Assembly (NCBI RefSeq): GCF_026914185.1
Contig: NC_070559.1
Coordinates: forward strand, 310,001-374,000
DNA from: Puccinia triticina
Taxonomy: Eukaryota; Basidiomycota; Pucciniomycetes; Pucciniales; Pucciniaceae
DNA length: 64,000 nt
Reading direction: 5' to 3'
A model generated the notes under the pieces. The model was not told the DNA's origin, searched no databases, and saw only the letters and a program-made list of their open reading frames with translations. The translations under genes were made by a program, and so were the position numbers. Shown here piece by piece: positions 33,996 through 42,681 of the stretch (the stretch's first letter is position 1; each line of letters starts with the position of its first letter).

Positions 33996-35050
33996 GGGTA
34001 GGAATTGAAAGCAAAGAGCGCATGTCGAAGAGCGTCCGTCCAGAAAGACTTCGGGGTGCGCGCGCTGATGAGAGAGGACCTTACGAGATTGCTGATGGTA
34101 CGGTTTGTCCGTTCAGCCACGCCGTTTAACTCTGGGGAGTGTGGGGGCCCCGGCTCATGTTTGATACCTGCTGACAGGAGGTAGGAGGAGAATTCATTTG
34201 AAATGTACTCCCCTCCGTTGTCTGAACGGAGGGATATAATCTTATGGGCACCGTTTTTCTCGAACGAGGCTCGGAAGAGCTTGAAGCAGTTGAACGAGTC
34301 ACTTTTAAATTTCATGGGATAAACTACTAGGAACTTGGAGTAGTCGTCGATGAAGGTGATGAAATAGGAATAACCTTCACAAGATTTTACCTCATAGGAG
34401 CCTACGTCGGAATGAATAAGCTGTCCTGGAAACGTCGAGTGGTGTGCGGAGCGAGACTTGAAGGCGTTCCGGGGCATTTTTGCCTGAACGCAGGTGGGAC
34501 ATCGTTGCACATCGGTTTCGTTCATCGCTGAGGGTGTTATTCCGTTTAGTTTTAGCAGAAGTTTGAGAGGTTTAAGACCAAGGTGTGAGAAGCAATTATG
34601 GAATCCCAATAGGGAACGATCGAAAGTGGGAGTAGTGAGAGTGGATGAAGAGGAAGAGCTCACGGGCCCTGCAGGGAGGTAATAAAGGTTTCCTCGCCTG
34701 TATCCACGCCCGACAGATTTGCCTTCAACGGAAGTGTTTGCCGACCGGTAGAAGTCGCAAGAGGATTTGGTGAAAACTACGGTGAGACCCTCATCGCACA
34801 AACCAGCTACCGATAGCAAGGGTTCGTGAAGTGCCGGGACAACTAGGGTTTTGACGGATAGGTTTCCGTCGATAGGCAGACGAGCAAGGCCTTTGTGGGT
34901 GGCCTCCACCACGGAGTGATCGGCTAAACAAACCGGGGTGCGGTCGGTCGTCATGTCGACAAGGGTCGATCCGTGGGGCGTCATCGACATGGAACAGCCG
35001 GAGTCGATGTTGGCGTCCCCCCTTGCGGTAGACCCGATGGAATGGATAGA
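33857..35050 (-). pseudogene. Copia pol, protease and integrase part
   Basis: This frame begins at the protease active site, IDSGCSMSMTPHGS, then GAG-pre-integrase (about SLLGFHNCFSHLG with the HHCC motif finishing CPTCVQAK) and the DDE integrase core (HSDVGSYE, LRSDNGGEYISNEF, ELNGVAERTNRT). Gag reads out of this frame by -1 at a run of six G (plus-strand C6, 35017-35022). Downstream the frame runs past its homology at about 33860. Either the breaks are decay or sequencing error at homopolymers, or the first is a -1 shift site. Confidence 0.85.
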
Positions 35051-36081
35051 GAAACTACAGCGTTGCCGGCTGTGACTTCGATTTCAGAGCCTGAATAGTC
35101 GGACTCCTCGTCTTCGTTGTATCGGTGAGACGCTTGGCTAAGAGTTGCGGCAGACGTTCTGCCAGCGCGTGCAGCGGGTTTGTTGGAAGACACAGAAGGG
35201 GACTTTTCTTGTTGACTTGCCTCCCAGCGGGCCTTTTGAGCTGCTTTGTGCTCGGCGATAAGCTTCCGAGTGTTGTTGCAGGAGTTGAGGTCGTGGGAGT
35301 CGCTATTGCAGAGGGGGCACCGCCGGGGCTTTTTAGAGGGATCGTTTCGGGTTTCCTTGGAAGAGTTGGCGGCACTGTTGGGCTTAGAGTGAGAGGTTTT
35401 GGTGGCCGAGACTGAAATGATGTCGCCTTGTGATTCGCGGCGAATGGCCTCGTTCTTTAGAGCGGACACAATTGTGGCCGTCTTGACATCTTCTTGGTTC
35501 ATTAGGGCTGACACGCAGTGCAGCCAATCAGAGGGGATAGAGCTGAGGAGGGCTGCATTATGCACATCCTCTGGTGTGAGAGGTTTGTCGGGAGAAACGA
35601 GGGAGTTTAAGCGCTCGTAGGATTTCGCCAGCGTCTCGATGTGGGAGTTGATGTCGTCGCCCTCCATCCTGGCGTTTACCAACTTGCGAATCCAGTATAC
35701 ACGGCCGCCTGTGGTTGAGTCTTGGTGAGTGCGAGAGAGATCGTTCCAGATAGTGGCGGCGTTGTCTTCGTCGGCGAGATAGCGGAGATTTGATTCATCC
35801 ACAATCTGGACCAGAACGGCGCATACAAGGTCGTTATCTTCTTCCCAGGTGGCTGGACGGAGATTGCGTGCTACCGGGCTAAGTACATGATCGACTTTAG
35901 CCGACTTGAATACTCGGTGCACGACCTTCTTCCAGTTTAGATAGTTGGAATCGGCACCCGGGGCCTTGAGGATTGGGAGCCGGGCGATTGAGATCTTCGA
36001 GGAAGAGTTTGACATTTGCGGAGCGATACCGATATCAGCGTGAGTGGGGTTGTCCTGTTTGACGTCTTTAGATGTAGACAT
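34981..36081 (-). CDS. Copia gag
   Basis: From ATG at 36081 the protein has about 366 residues: an N-terminal Ser/Thr-rich start, a capsid-like UBN2-type region (about 60-240: LNWKKVVHRVFKS, AATIWNDLSRTH, IRKLVNARMEGDDINSH), and a CCHC knuckle (CPLCNSDSHDLNSC). The natural product would be a gag-pol polyprotein; here the gag frame ends shortly after the protease start. The leader and primer binding site lie just upstream at 36201-36211. Confidence 0.82.
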   Translation of the reverse strand: MSTSKDVKQDNPTHADIGIAPQMSNSSSKISIARLPILKAPGADSNYLNWKKVVHRVFKSAKVDHVLSPVARNLRPATWEEDNDLVCAVLVQIVDESNLRYLADEDNAATIWNDLSRTHQDSTTGGRVYWIRKLVNARMEGDDINSHIETLAKSYERLNSLVSPDKPLTPEDVHNAALLSSIPSDWLHCVSALMNQEDVKTATIVSALKNEAIRRESQGDIISVSATKTSHSKPNSAANSSKETRNDPSKKPRRCPLCNSDSHDLNSCNNTRKLIAEHKAAQKARWEASQQEKSPSVSSNKPAARAGRTSAATLSQASHRYNEDEESDYSGSEIEVTAGNAVVSLSIPSGLPQGGTPTSTPAVPCR

Positions 36082-36200
36082 TTCGGTTAGAGAGGACGCA
36101 AAAAGAGATTGATCCTTGTCGTGATCACGAGTTCGTAACACCTGTTATGCCTATTTTTAACGTGCCTAGCGATGCGCGAGTATAGCCGGGAGCTAGCTGG

Positions 36201-36211
36201 TGCTCATAACC
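36201..36211 (-). promoter_or_regulatory. Copia primer binding site (half-tRNA iMet)
   Basis: GGTTATGAGCA on the minus strand directly abuts the 5' LTR end. It complements the initiator tRNA-Met anticodon arm, the same priming type as the Copia remnant at 8905-8916. Confidence 0.65.
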
Positions 36212-36401
36212 TGATGAGATGGACAGGGCTGAGAGCAGCAGGCACGGTACGGGGCGGTGTTCAAGAGTTGTGGAAGGATGATAATATTGCAGATCAGAAA
36301 GATATGTACTAGACAAAAAGAGAGGAGAGAGGAAAGAACAAAAGAAGAGAAAAGAGAAGAAGAGAGAGAAAGGAGAGACTGACCTGAGAGCAGCAGGCAC
36401 G
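36212..36401 (-). repeat. Copia 5' LTR, inner piece
   Basis: 190 bp matching the last part of the 3' LTR with three transitions. It ends with the CACG duplicated by Gypsy-B insertion (36398-36401). Confidence 0.92.
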
Positions 36402-36823
36402 TGTAGTCGGGCAGGCTACAAGGCTATGAAAATGGGCCTGCGGCGGAGCAAAGCTACACGCGGCTAAATGACAAAGAAGAGGTGTCTGGATTTCCAACGA
36501 CAGGGGATGGATGCGGGAAACAGACATACAAGAGAGGCCCTTTTATAAGGGCCGACAATGGAAAAGAGAACCAAACAACAAGAAGAAAACGATGAATGAT
36601 AATTCAACGGTACAGACAATATGGGCGTGTACAGGTCACGCCTTGTCTGAGAAAAGAAAGAAGAAACAAAACCAACAACCCTTTGCGTGCAGTACGCAGG
36701 GGCTTCGGCACCTCTAACTCCTGGCTCGTGCGGAGCCGGAGCCGGAGCCGGAAAAACCTAACACGCGTACAGCGCGCCCCTAGTATGGGCGCCTGTCGCG
36801 TAGCCAATTGTAGCACGGCTACA
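36402..36823 (-). repeat. Gypsy-B 3' LTR
   Basis: 422 bp. The minus strand begins TGTAGCCGTGC and ends CCCGACTACA. It contains a palindromic TATA block (GGCCCTTATAAAAGGGCC on the minus strand, 36536-36553), a likely core promoter. A G-rich polypurine tract precedes it on the minus strand (about 36824-36834). Confidence 0.95.
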
Positions 36824-36834
36824 ACCGCCCCCCC

Positions 36835-39800
36835 CTAGACAGGGGCTGCCCCAGCACCTTCGGGGAGCAGCTGGCCGTCAAAACGGACGCGTATCTTCCG
36901 CGCCGGCTGAGCCGGGGTAGCCGGAGAATCAGTAACCGACGGGGCCGGAGGCCTTCCGGCGCCTTTAACCTTTTTAGCCTTTACCGGCTTAGATAACTTT
37001 GCCACCGAAGTGGTCTTCTTAAGCAGGGCCTTGGCCACGCGGGCCTCAGCCTGCCGCTCCCGCTGAGCAATTGCGGGGGGCGTCGCCCACATCCCATTGA
37101 CCACCAAAGATCGTAGGGACACCGGCTTCAAGCTATTTCCGTTCACGGGCCTCGAGTATTCGTCGCCATTTTGGTCGTTAAGAATATAAGCATTATTCGG
37201 CAAAATTGCCTTGATCTCGAAGGGGCCGAACCAACGTGGGCTGCCCTTTGTGTGCTCCTCGTTGCGAAGTTTAACAGATTGGCCCACAACAAGGGCGTCT
37301 ACATCGCGAGCAAACCTAGTTTTATTATCGAAAGCGGCTTTATTGGCCTCGGCGCGAATGGCAGTATTACCTGCTGCCGCCAACCTGAGCTTATTAAGCT
37401 CCTCAATCCTGGCAGCTAATTCATGCTCGCCAGGACAGGCCTCATCTGCGGCGACCATGCGTCGCTTATCACCCAACAGCCGTGGTTTTACACCATAAAC
37501 AAGCTCGAAGGGCGAGAACTTACTACTATCACTTGCGTGAATCCTAGTAGAGAATAGAGCAGCGGGGAGAAAATCCTCCCACCGTTTGGGGTCCCCAGTT
37601 GTATTCAGGCGGAAAAGAGCCTTCTCCAGGATACCATTAAACCGTTCACATTTCCCGTTGGTACGGGGGTGATAACCAGAAGTATTAAGCTTCTTAACTC
37701 CTGCCTTGGCCAAAAAGCTGGCAAACCCGGCAGACAAAAAGTTAGACCCGCGGTCCGTGAGGAATTCGCGAGGTAACCCAAAAGGGGTGATCACATGATC
37801 AAACACGGCTTCTGCGATAGCATCTGCCGTAGCGTTTTTTAGAGGGATGGCTATTGGCCAGGATGTACAATGGTCGACAATAGTCAAAATCCAATTGTAT
37901 CCCGCCTTATAACTCTCCGGCATCTTAATGAAGTCGGAGGACCACCGCTCAAACGGCATCACCGCAGGCAAAGGGACCTGAAGTCCTGTTTCCTGCGACG
38001 CGTGCGCACGCTCATGCACTTGGCACGGCGCACAAGTGGCAATATAACTTTTAACATCCTCGTACCGTCTGGGCCACCAACCTCGGCCACGCAGCACCTG
38101 TAGTGTGCAGTCACGGCCACGGTGACCTAAATCATCATGAACCGCTCGAAGTAGATCGAACCGGTGTGCTAGCAGGATAAACGGTGAGCGTTCGAGCAGT
38201 CCGGGACGCCCCAGATAGATCAGGGTCTCGTCGTCCGAGTCATATTCAAAGGACTTCAAATTCTGCTCCGCTCTCATTACGAGCCCCTCGGGGACCCAAG
38301 CTGGAATCTCCCTTTTATCAATCAAGTAAGGGATTATCAAAGGCCAATCGGTCTCATCAAGGACGTCGCCAATATCATCCACGAGTGATAAATCACTCCG
38401 TCGGGACAGCGCGTCAGGAACAATGTTGTCAGCGCCTTTCTTATAACGGATTTCAATGTCCATTTCGGCGAACTCCTCCAGCCAGCGGCAGAGCCGCTTG
38501 GACGGGAGCTTCTGGCATTTCAAATAAACCAGGGACGCATGATCTGTATACACGATGGTTGTGACAACAGCGCCATCTAAATAAACATGCCATTTCCGCC
38601 AAGCGTGGATAATGGCCAACAACTCCCGCTCTTGTGCCGGGTAGTTAATCTGGGCTTTGTTGAGCTTGCAGCTCTCGAAAGCAACCGGGTGCAGACGCTC
38701 ATCGTCGCCATATTGCAACAGTACCGCGCCGACAGCAAAGTCTGACGCGTCAGTCTCCATAATGAAGGCCTTAGCTGTATCCGGGGTAAGGAGGATTGGT
38801 GTAGACACCAGAGCCTCTTTAAGAAAAACAAACGCCGCGTCATGGACGGGCAACCACAAGATCTTTTCGCGTTTCTTTACGCCTCCAGCCGTCAGGCCAT
38901 GAAGAGGGGTAGCAATTTTCGCGAAGTTTTTAACATAACGGCGGTAAAACCCGCACAATCCTAAGAAAGCCCGGACGTCATAGACAGTTGTGGGGCGCGG
39001 CCAAGATTGAATACATTCAATCTTTTCTTTCATCGGACGGATCGTGTTAAATCCAACAACGTGGCCTACATACTGCATTTCACGCAAGCCAAAGGAGCAT
39101 TTAGCTCCAGAACACTTCAACTCTTCGTCTCGAAGGACTTGGAGAACTGTGCGCACATGCTCGAGGTGCTCGACCTCGGACCTAGAGTACACCAGGATGT
39201 CATCCAAGTATACTTGGACGAACACATCGATGAATTCCCTCAAGATGTGGGTCATCATACGCTGGAAAGTACTGGGCGCATTAACCAAACCAAAGGGCAT
39301 TACGAGCCACTCGAAGTGACCGTATTTAGTCCCGAACGCAGTTTTGGGTACATCATCAGGGGCTATCCTCATCTGATGGAATCCTTGCTGCAAATCAATC
39401 TTGGAAAAGAACCTCGCGCCGCGAAGCGCATCAAAACACTCTTGAATTACCGGCAGCGGGTGCCTGTCTTTCTTCGTGACAGCATTCACCTGCCGGTAAT
39501 CAACACACAGCCTTACCTTCCCGGAGGAAGGATTTTTAACAAATACAATCGGTGAAGACCACGCCGACGTAGATGGCCGGATAAATCCGGCATCTTGAAG
39601 GCCATTAAGTCTCTCTTTCAGAGTACCCAGCAGAGCTGGCGACAGTTGTCGGACCGGCTGATAAATAGGCGCGGCCGTACCAGTATCAACAAGATGCTCG
39701 ATCACGCGTTTGCGTGTCGAGGCTTTAACAATGGGGGAAAAAAGGTCCGAGAACTCGGCTATTAGCGCACAAAGCTCTTCACCTAACTTCTCTTTCCCAA

Positions 39801-40635
39801 ACACAGTGGGTAGGTCGGCCGAGCGTTCTTCGCGCGGGCCTTCCACGCCCTCCGATTCCGTGAGCGCAAGCAGCTTTTCTGCTGCACCTTCCCAGATGCC
39901 ACGGCGCCTAAAAAATTTGGGTAACAAAACTTCATCCTCGTCCGTCAGCGGCGCGAGGACTGTCTCCTGAATCAAGGAGATAGCGGGCAAGGAAGGCTGA
40001 AAAACGACAACATTACCGCCTGGCCCCTTAAGACGCCACGAGTTGTGCTCCCAATCCGTCGACGAAACGTGCGTTGCGATCCAATCACGACCAAGTATCA
40101 CGTCGTAACTAGCTAACGGCGCGATCCTGCAAACACAAACGAAGTCCACCTCAGAAAAGGAGAAATGGACGTTAGCAAGCCGGTTATCTTTAATTTTATC
40201 ACCAAAAGCGCCGGCGACGCAGAATGAAGATGGTGAATGAAAGATGGGAAGAGAATGAGAAGATACAAATGAAGAAGACACGTAGGACGATCCTGCGCCC
40301 GTGTCGAGAAGAACTCTGGCCAAGCGTCCCTCAACCTCGTGTAGGAAGTCTACACGAATCGTGTTCGACTCAGCAGCCGCGGATGCGGCAGCCAGCGGAA
40401 CAGAACTTAAACTATCATATACGACATCAGCGGCGTCCTCAGACGGCTCTACTGAGGCGGCTGTCCCCACGCCTGGGGCATCAGCTGAACTCAACGATGC
40501 ATCAAACTCAGGGGCGGGTCTTCCACCCTGAGGCTCAATAGGAACTGTGACAAGAGATTGATTTCGAGATATAGGAGAAGGGGGGGAGGCGGTCACAGTA
40601 ACTACAACGGATGTCGACGGGAGAGACGGTTCCAC
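36835..40635 (-). CDS. Gypsy-B Pol: protease, RT, RNase H, integrase
   Basis: 1266 codons, uninterrupted. Aspartic protease LLDTGAGSSYVS (Asp ~111); reverse transcriptase with VYLDDILVYS (~475-484); RNase H METDASDFAVGAVL (~627-640); integrase zinc finger (H-x-H ... CAPC) near 850, DDE core with SDFIKMP, LTDRGSNF and NGKCERFNG; a GPF/Y-type module RWFGPFEIKAIL near the end; and a basic tail. The set is complete and in the Gypsy (Metaviridae) order with no chromodomain recognised. The frame opens inside the end of gag, one base back, and no ATG is needed, implying Gag-Pol is made by -1 frameshifting. All key catalytic residues visible are intact. Confidence 0.95.
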   Translation of the reverse strand: MEPSLPSTSVVVTVTASPPSPISRNQSLVTVPIEPQGGRPAPEFDASLSSADAPGVGTAASVEPSEDAADVVYDSLSSVPLAAASAAAESNTIRVDFLHEVEGRLARVLLDTGAGSSYVSSSFVSSHSLPIFHSPSSFCVAGAFGDKIKDNRLANVHFSFSEVDFVCVCRIAPLASYDVILGRDWIATHVSSTDWEHNSWRLKGPGGNVVVFQPSLPAISLIQETVLAPLTDEDEVLLPKFFRRRGIWEGAAEKLLALTESEGVEGPREERSADLPTVFGKEKLGEELCALIAEFSDLFSPIVKASTRKRVIEHLVDTGTAAPIYQPVRQLSPALLGTLKERLNGLQDAGFIRPSTSAWSSPIVFVKNPSSGKVRLCVDYRQVNAVTKKDRHPLPVIQECFDALRGARFFSKIDLQQGFHQMRIAPDDVPKTAFGTKYGHFEWLVMPFGLVNAPSTFQRMMTHILREFIDVFVQVYLDDILVYSRSEVEHLEHVRTVLQVLRDEELKCSGAKCSFGLREMQYVGHVVGFNTIRPMKEKIECIQSWPRPTTVYDVRAFLGLCGFYRRYVKNFAKIATPLHGLTAGGVKKREKILWLPVHDAAFVFLKEALVSTPILLTPDTAKAFIMETDASDFAVGAVLLQYGDDERLHPVAFESCKLNKAQINYPAQERELLAIIHAWRKWHVYLDGAVVTTIVYTDHASLVYLKCQKLPSKRLCRWLEEFAEMDIEIRYKKGADNIVPDALSRRSDLSLVDDIGDVLDETDWPLIIPYLIDKREIPAWVPEGLVMRAEQNLKSFEYDSDDETLIYLGRPGLLERSPFILLAHRFDLLRAVHDDLGHRGRDCTLQVLRGRGWWPRRYEDVKSYIATCAPCQVHERAHASQETGLQVPLPAVMPFERWSSDFIKMPESYKAGYNWILTIVDHCTSWPIAIPLKNATADAIAEAVFDHVITPFGLPREFLTDRGSNFLSAGFASFLAKAGVKKLNTSGYHPRTNGKCERFNGILEKALFRLNTTGDPKRWEDFLPAALFSTRIHASDSSKFSPFELVYGVKPRLLGDKRRMVAADEACPGEHELAARIEELNKLRLAAAGNTAIRAEANKAAFDNKTRFARDVDALVVGQSVKLRNEEHTKGSPRWFGPFEIKAILPNNAYILNDQNGDEYSRPVNGNSLKPVSLRSLVVNGMWATPPAIAQRERQAEARVAKALLKKTTSVAKLSKPVKAKKVKGAGRPPAPSVTDSPATPAQPARKIRVRFDGQLLPEGAGAAPV

Positions 40636-40640
40636 GTCGA

Positions 40641-40657
40641 CTAAGCTTTTTTCTTCC
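40641..40657 (-). promoter_or_regulatory. Candidate -1 frameshift site between gag and pol
   Basis: Just before the gag stop the minus strand reads GAAGAAAAAAGCTTAG (A6 at plus 40647-40652). Slipping back one base on the AAA-AAA codons moves from gag into the open pol frame, which has no stop from there on. Position and polarity fit the Gag-Pol expression used by many Gypsy elements. The heptamer is G-AAA-AAA rather than a perfect X-XXY-YYZ. Confidence 0.55.
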
Positions 40658-41771
40658 CCTTGTCAGTAGGGGGGTGGGCGGCCTCGTACGCCGCTTGGCG
40701 CTCCGTCTTGGGCTCTTTGCAGTCCGCAAGAAGGTGATCCTTCGACCGACAGTTGTAGCAATACAACTTTTTCTTGCCAGCCTTGTCGCCGCCACCTTCG
40801 GTTCGACGCTTGCCGGAACCGGAACCAGAACTTGCCGTCGAAGTCGAAGCTAAAGCGGTGTCGCCACGGTACGCACTATCGTACTCCATGGCCGTAACAA
40901 CAACTTGATCCAAGTCCAACGGGGTACGTTGGACCTGGCAGCGGGTGATCTCTTCGAAAACCCGTTTCGCGAGCCCCTTCGTCAGACAATTGACGAAGGA
41001 AGTGATCGCATCGAAAGGATACCCGTGCGATTTAGCGCGGGACATCCAAGCACGATACCTAGCGTAGAACGCTTGGAGGGTCTCGTTGGGGCCCTGCTTC
41101 AACGCGCCGAGCTCCCTAGCTAGTGCCGCCGGACTGGTACCTAGCGGGCTTAAACAAACCAACCAGTGCTTGAATTCGTCCCAATTCTTGGGGCGAGTTC
41201 CGGCGAGGGCGGCGTCGCAGTAGTCATCTGAGGCCTTACCACCCAAACGGAGGCCGCCAACCTTGTGCCATATGGCGGGGTGGGCGCTGCGATCATTTAG
41301 GTGTACCGCCAACCTGCTAAGCCAGGTTACGGCATCATCGCCCGGTTGCCCCTTGAACTTCGGGTGCTCTTCGGGCCAGTACTTGAGGACTTTCAACGGG
41401 TCCTCCTCGTACACGGTCTTCAACGGCTCCGCGTCGACGGGCGGGGCTGGACCAAAACTATTGGAATCCGTCGGTTCCTTCTTCACGGGTCCGTCGAGAT
41501 TCATCTGCCCAACAATATGGGTCAACATCTTAACAACGTCACTACTATTCGTCGTAGTGTGACTTACAGCATCATTATCGTATCCGATGAGATCCTCCTG
41601 GCATTGAGGGAGGTCTCTGTGGTTATCGTACCACAGACGCTCGGCTGGGTTCATCGCCTCGACCTCACGTTTCGAGTATCGGACGCCATCCTGCGGGGGT
41701 TGAGGGACAACCTCGCCGCCAACGGTAGGAAGAGGTTGCTTCCCACTTGGGGGACTATGACCAACGGGCAT
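40641..41771 (-). CDS. Gypsy-B Gag
   Basis: 376 residues. A Ty3/Gypsy-type capsid (about 120-310: LKYWPEEHPKFKGQ, WDEFKHWLVCL, LQAFYARYRAWMSRA) is followed by a basic linker and CCHC knuckle (CYNCRSKDHLLADC) and a Lys-rich end. It forms the particle and binds element RNA. The start at 41771 is an ATG after a ~310-bp leader from the primer site. Confidence 0.92.
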   Translation of the reverse strand: MPVGHSPPSGKQPLPTVGGEVVPQPPQDGVRYSKREVEAMNPAERLWYDNHRDLPQCQEDLIGYDNDAVSHTTTNSSDVVKMLTHIVGQMNLDGPVKKEPTDSNSFGPAPPVDAEPLKTVYEEDPLKVLKYWPEEHPKFKGQPGDDAVTWLSRLAVHLNDRSAHPAIWHKVGGLRLGGKASDDYCDAALAGTRPKNWDEFKHWLVCLSPLGTSPAALARELGALKQGPNETLQAFYARYRAWMSRAKSHGYPFDAITSFVNCLTKGLAKRVFEEITRCQVQRTPLDLDQVVVTAMEYDSAYRGDTALASTSTASSGSGSGKRRTEGGGDKAGKKKLYCYNCRSKDHLLADCKEPKTERQAAYEAAHPPTDKGKKKA

Positions 41772-42080
41772 CTAATCACGGACAGAAACAAAAAACAAAA
41801 GGATAATTTCGACACGTCAGTGACTGTGAAGAAAAAACACCAGACGAATGCGCGCGCAGCACGCCAAGCAGGACCCTGCCCCAGAGGACCAGTCGACAAG
41901 AGACTGGGGACTCCAACTGAGGCAACCGTGACCCAGACCAAACCAAAGAGATGTCTAATCTTACGTTTTTTATTTGCCGAAGCGCGAAGAAAAAGACTAC
42001 GATTTTAAAGGGTTGTTTGATTGGTATTATAGGGAAAGCGGTGCCGAAAGTGGAGTCGAAAAAACGTCGGAACGTAAAAA

Positions 42081-42094
42081 GGAACTCGCTACCA
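42081..42094 (-). promoter_or_regulatory. Gypsy-B primer binding site
   Basis: Two bases inside the 5' LTR the minus strand reads TGGTAGCGAGTTCC. The TGG start complements a tRNA CCA end, so a full tRNA 3' end primes this element, unlike the Copia elements nearby. The tRNA species was not identified. Confidence 0.65.
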
Positions 42095-42096
42095 CT

Positions 42097-42518
42097 TGTA
42101 GTCGGGCAGGCTACAAGGCTATGAAAATGGGCCTGCGGCGGAGCAAAGCTACACGCGGCTAAATGACAAAGAAGAGGTGTCTGGATTTCCAACAACAGGG
42201 GATGGATGCGGGAAACAGACATACAAGAGAGGCCCTTTTATAAGGGCCGACAATGGAAAAGAGAACCAAACAACAAGAAGAAAACGATGAATGATAATTC
42301 AACGGTACAGACAATATGGGCGTGTACAGGTCACGCCTTGTCTGAGAAAAGAAAGAAGAAACAAAACCAACAACCCTTTGCGTGCAGTACGCAGGGGCTT
42401 CGGCACCTCTAACTCCTGGCTCGTGCGGAGCCGGAGCCGGAGCCGGAAAAACCTAACACGCGTACAGCGCGCCCCTAGTATGGGCGCCTGTCGCGTAGCC
42501 AATTGTAGCACGGCTACA
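42097..42518 (-). repeat. Gypsy-B 5' LTR
   Basis: 422 bp, one difference from the 3' LTR (CCAACAACA versus CCAACGACA), itself a CpG transition. Confidence 0.95.
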
Positions 42519-42681
42519 CACGGTACGGGGCGGTGTTCGAGAGTCGTGGAAGGATGATGAAAGGGTCCTTCCACGCCTGCTGCCTCAGGAGTACTACATA
42601 CATGATGTGATATGTGTGTGACAGAAGAGTGACATGGATGAAGCAGACAAAACAGAAGAAACCTGAGTACTAAACTCAACA
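42519..42681 (-). repeat. Copia 5' LTR, outer piece
   Basis: 163 bp matching the first part of the 3' LTR, ending TGTTGAG on the minus strand at 42681 and followed by the GCTAA TSD. One transition distinguishes it from the 3' LTR. Confidence 0.92.

Larger units (their letters stand above)
36402..42518 (-). mobile_element. Gypsy-B: full-length, very young Gypsy retrotransposon
   Basis: 6117 bp with two 422-bp LTRs (36402-36823, 42097-42518) differing at one base by eye. TGTAG/CTACA ends, TSD CACG (36398-36401, 42519-42522), primer binding site, polypurine tract, and open gag and pol frames are all present. The element interrupts the 5' LTR of the Copia element. It is probably capable of autonomous movement. 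Confidence 0.95.
31028..42681 (-). mobile_element. Copia element (~5.5 kb) split by Gypsy-B
   Basis: The minus-strand element has a 3' LTR at 31028-31376 and a 5' LTR in two pieces (42519-42681 and 36212-36401). TSD GCTAA lies at 31023-31027 and 42682-42686. The two 5' LTR pieces overlap only by the 4-bp CACG TSD and together give 349 bp, identical in length to the 3' LTR. LTRs differ at four sites, all transitions. The internal gag-pol has two frame disruptions at short homopolymers. Confidence 0.92.
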
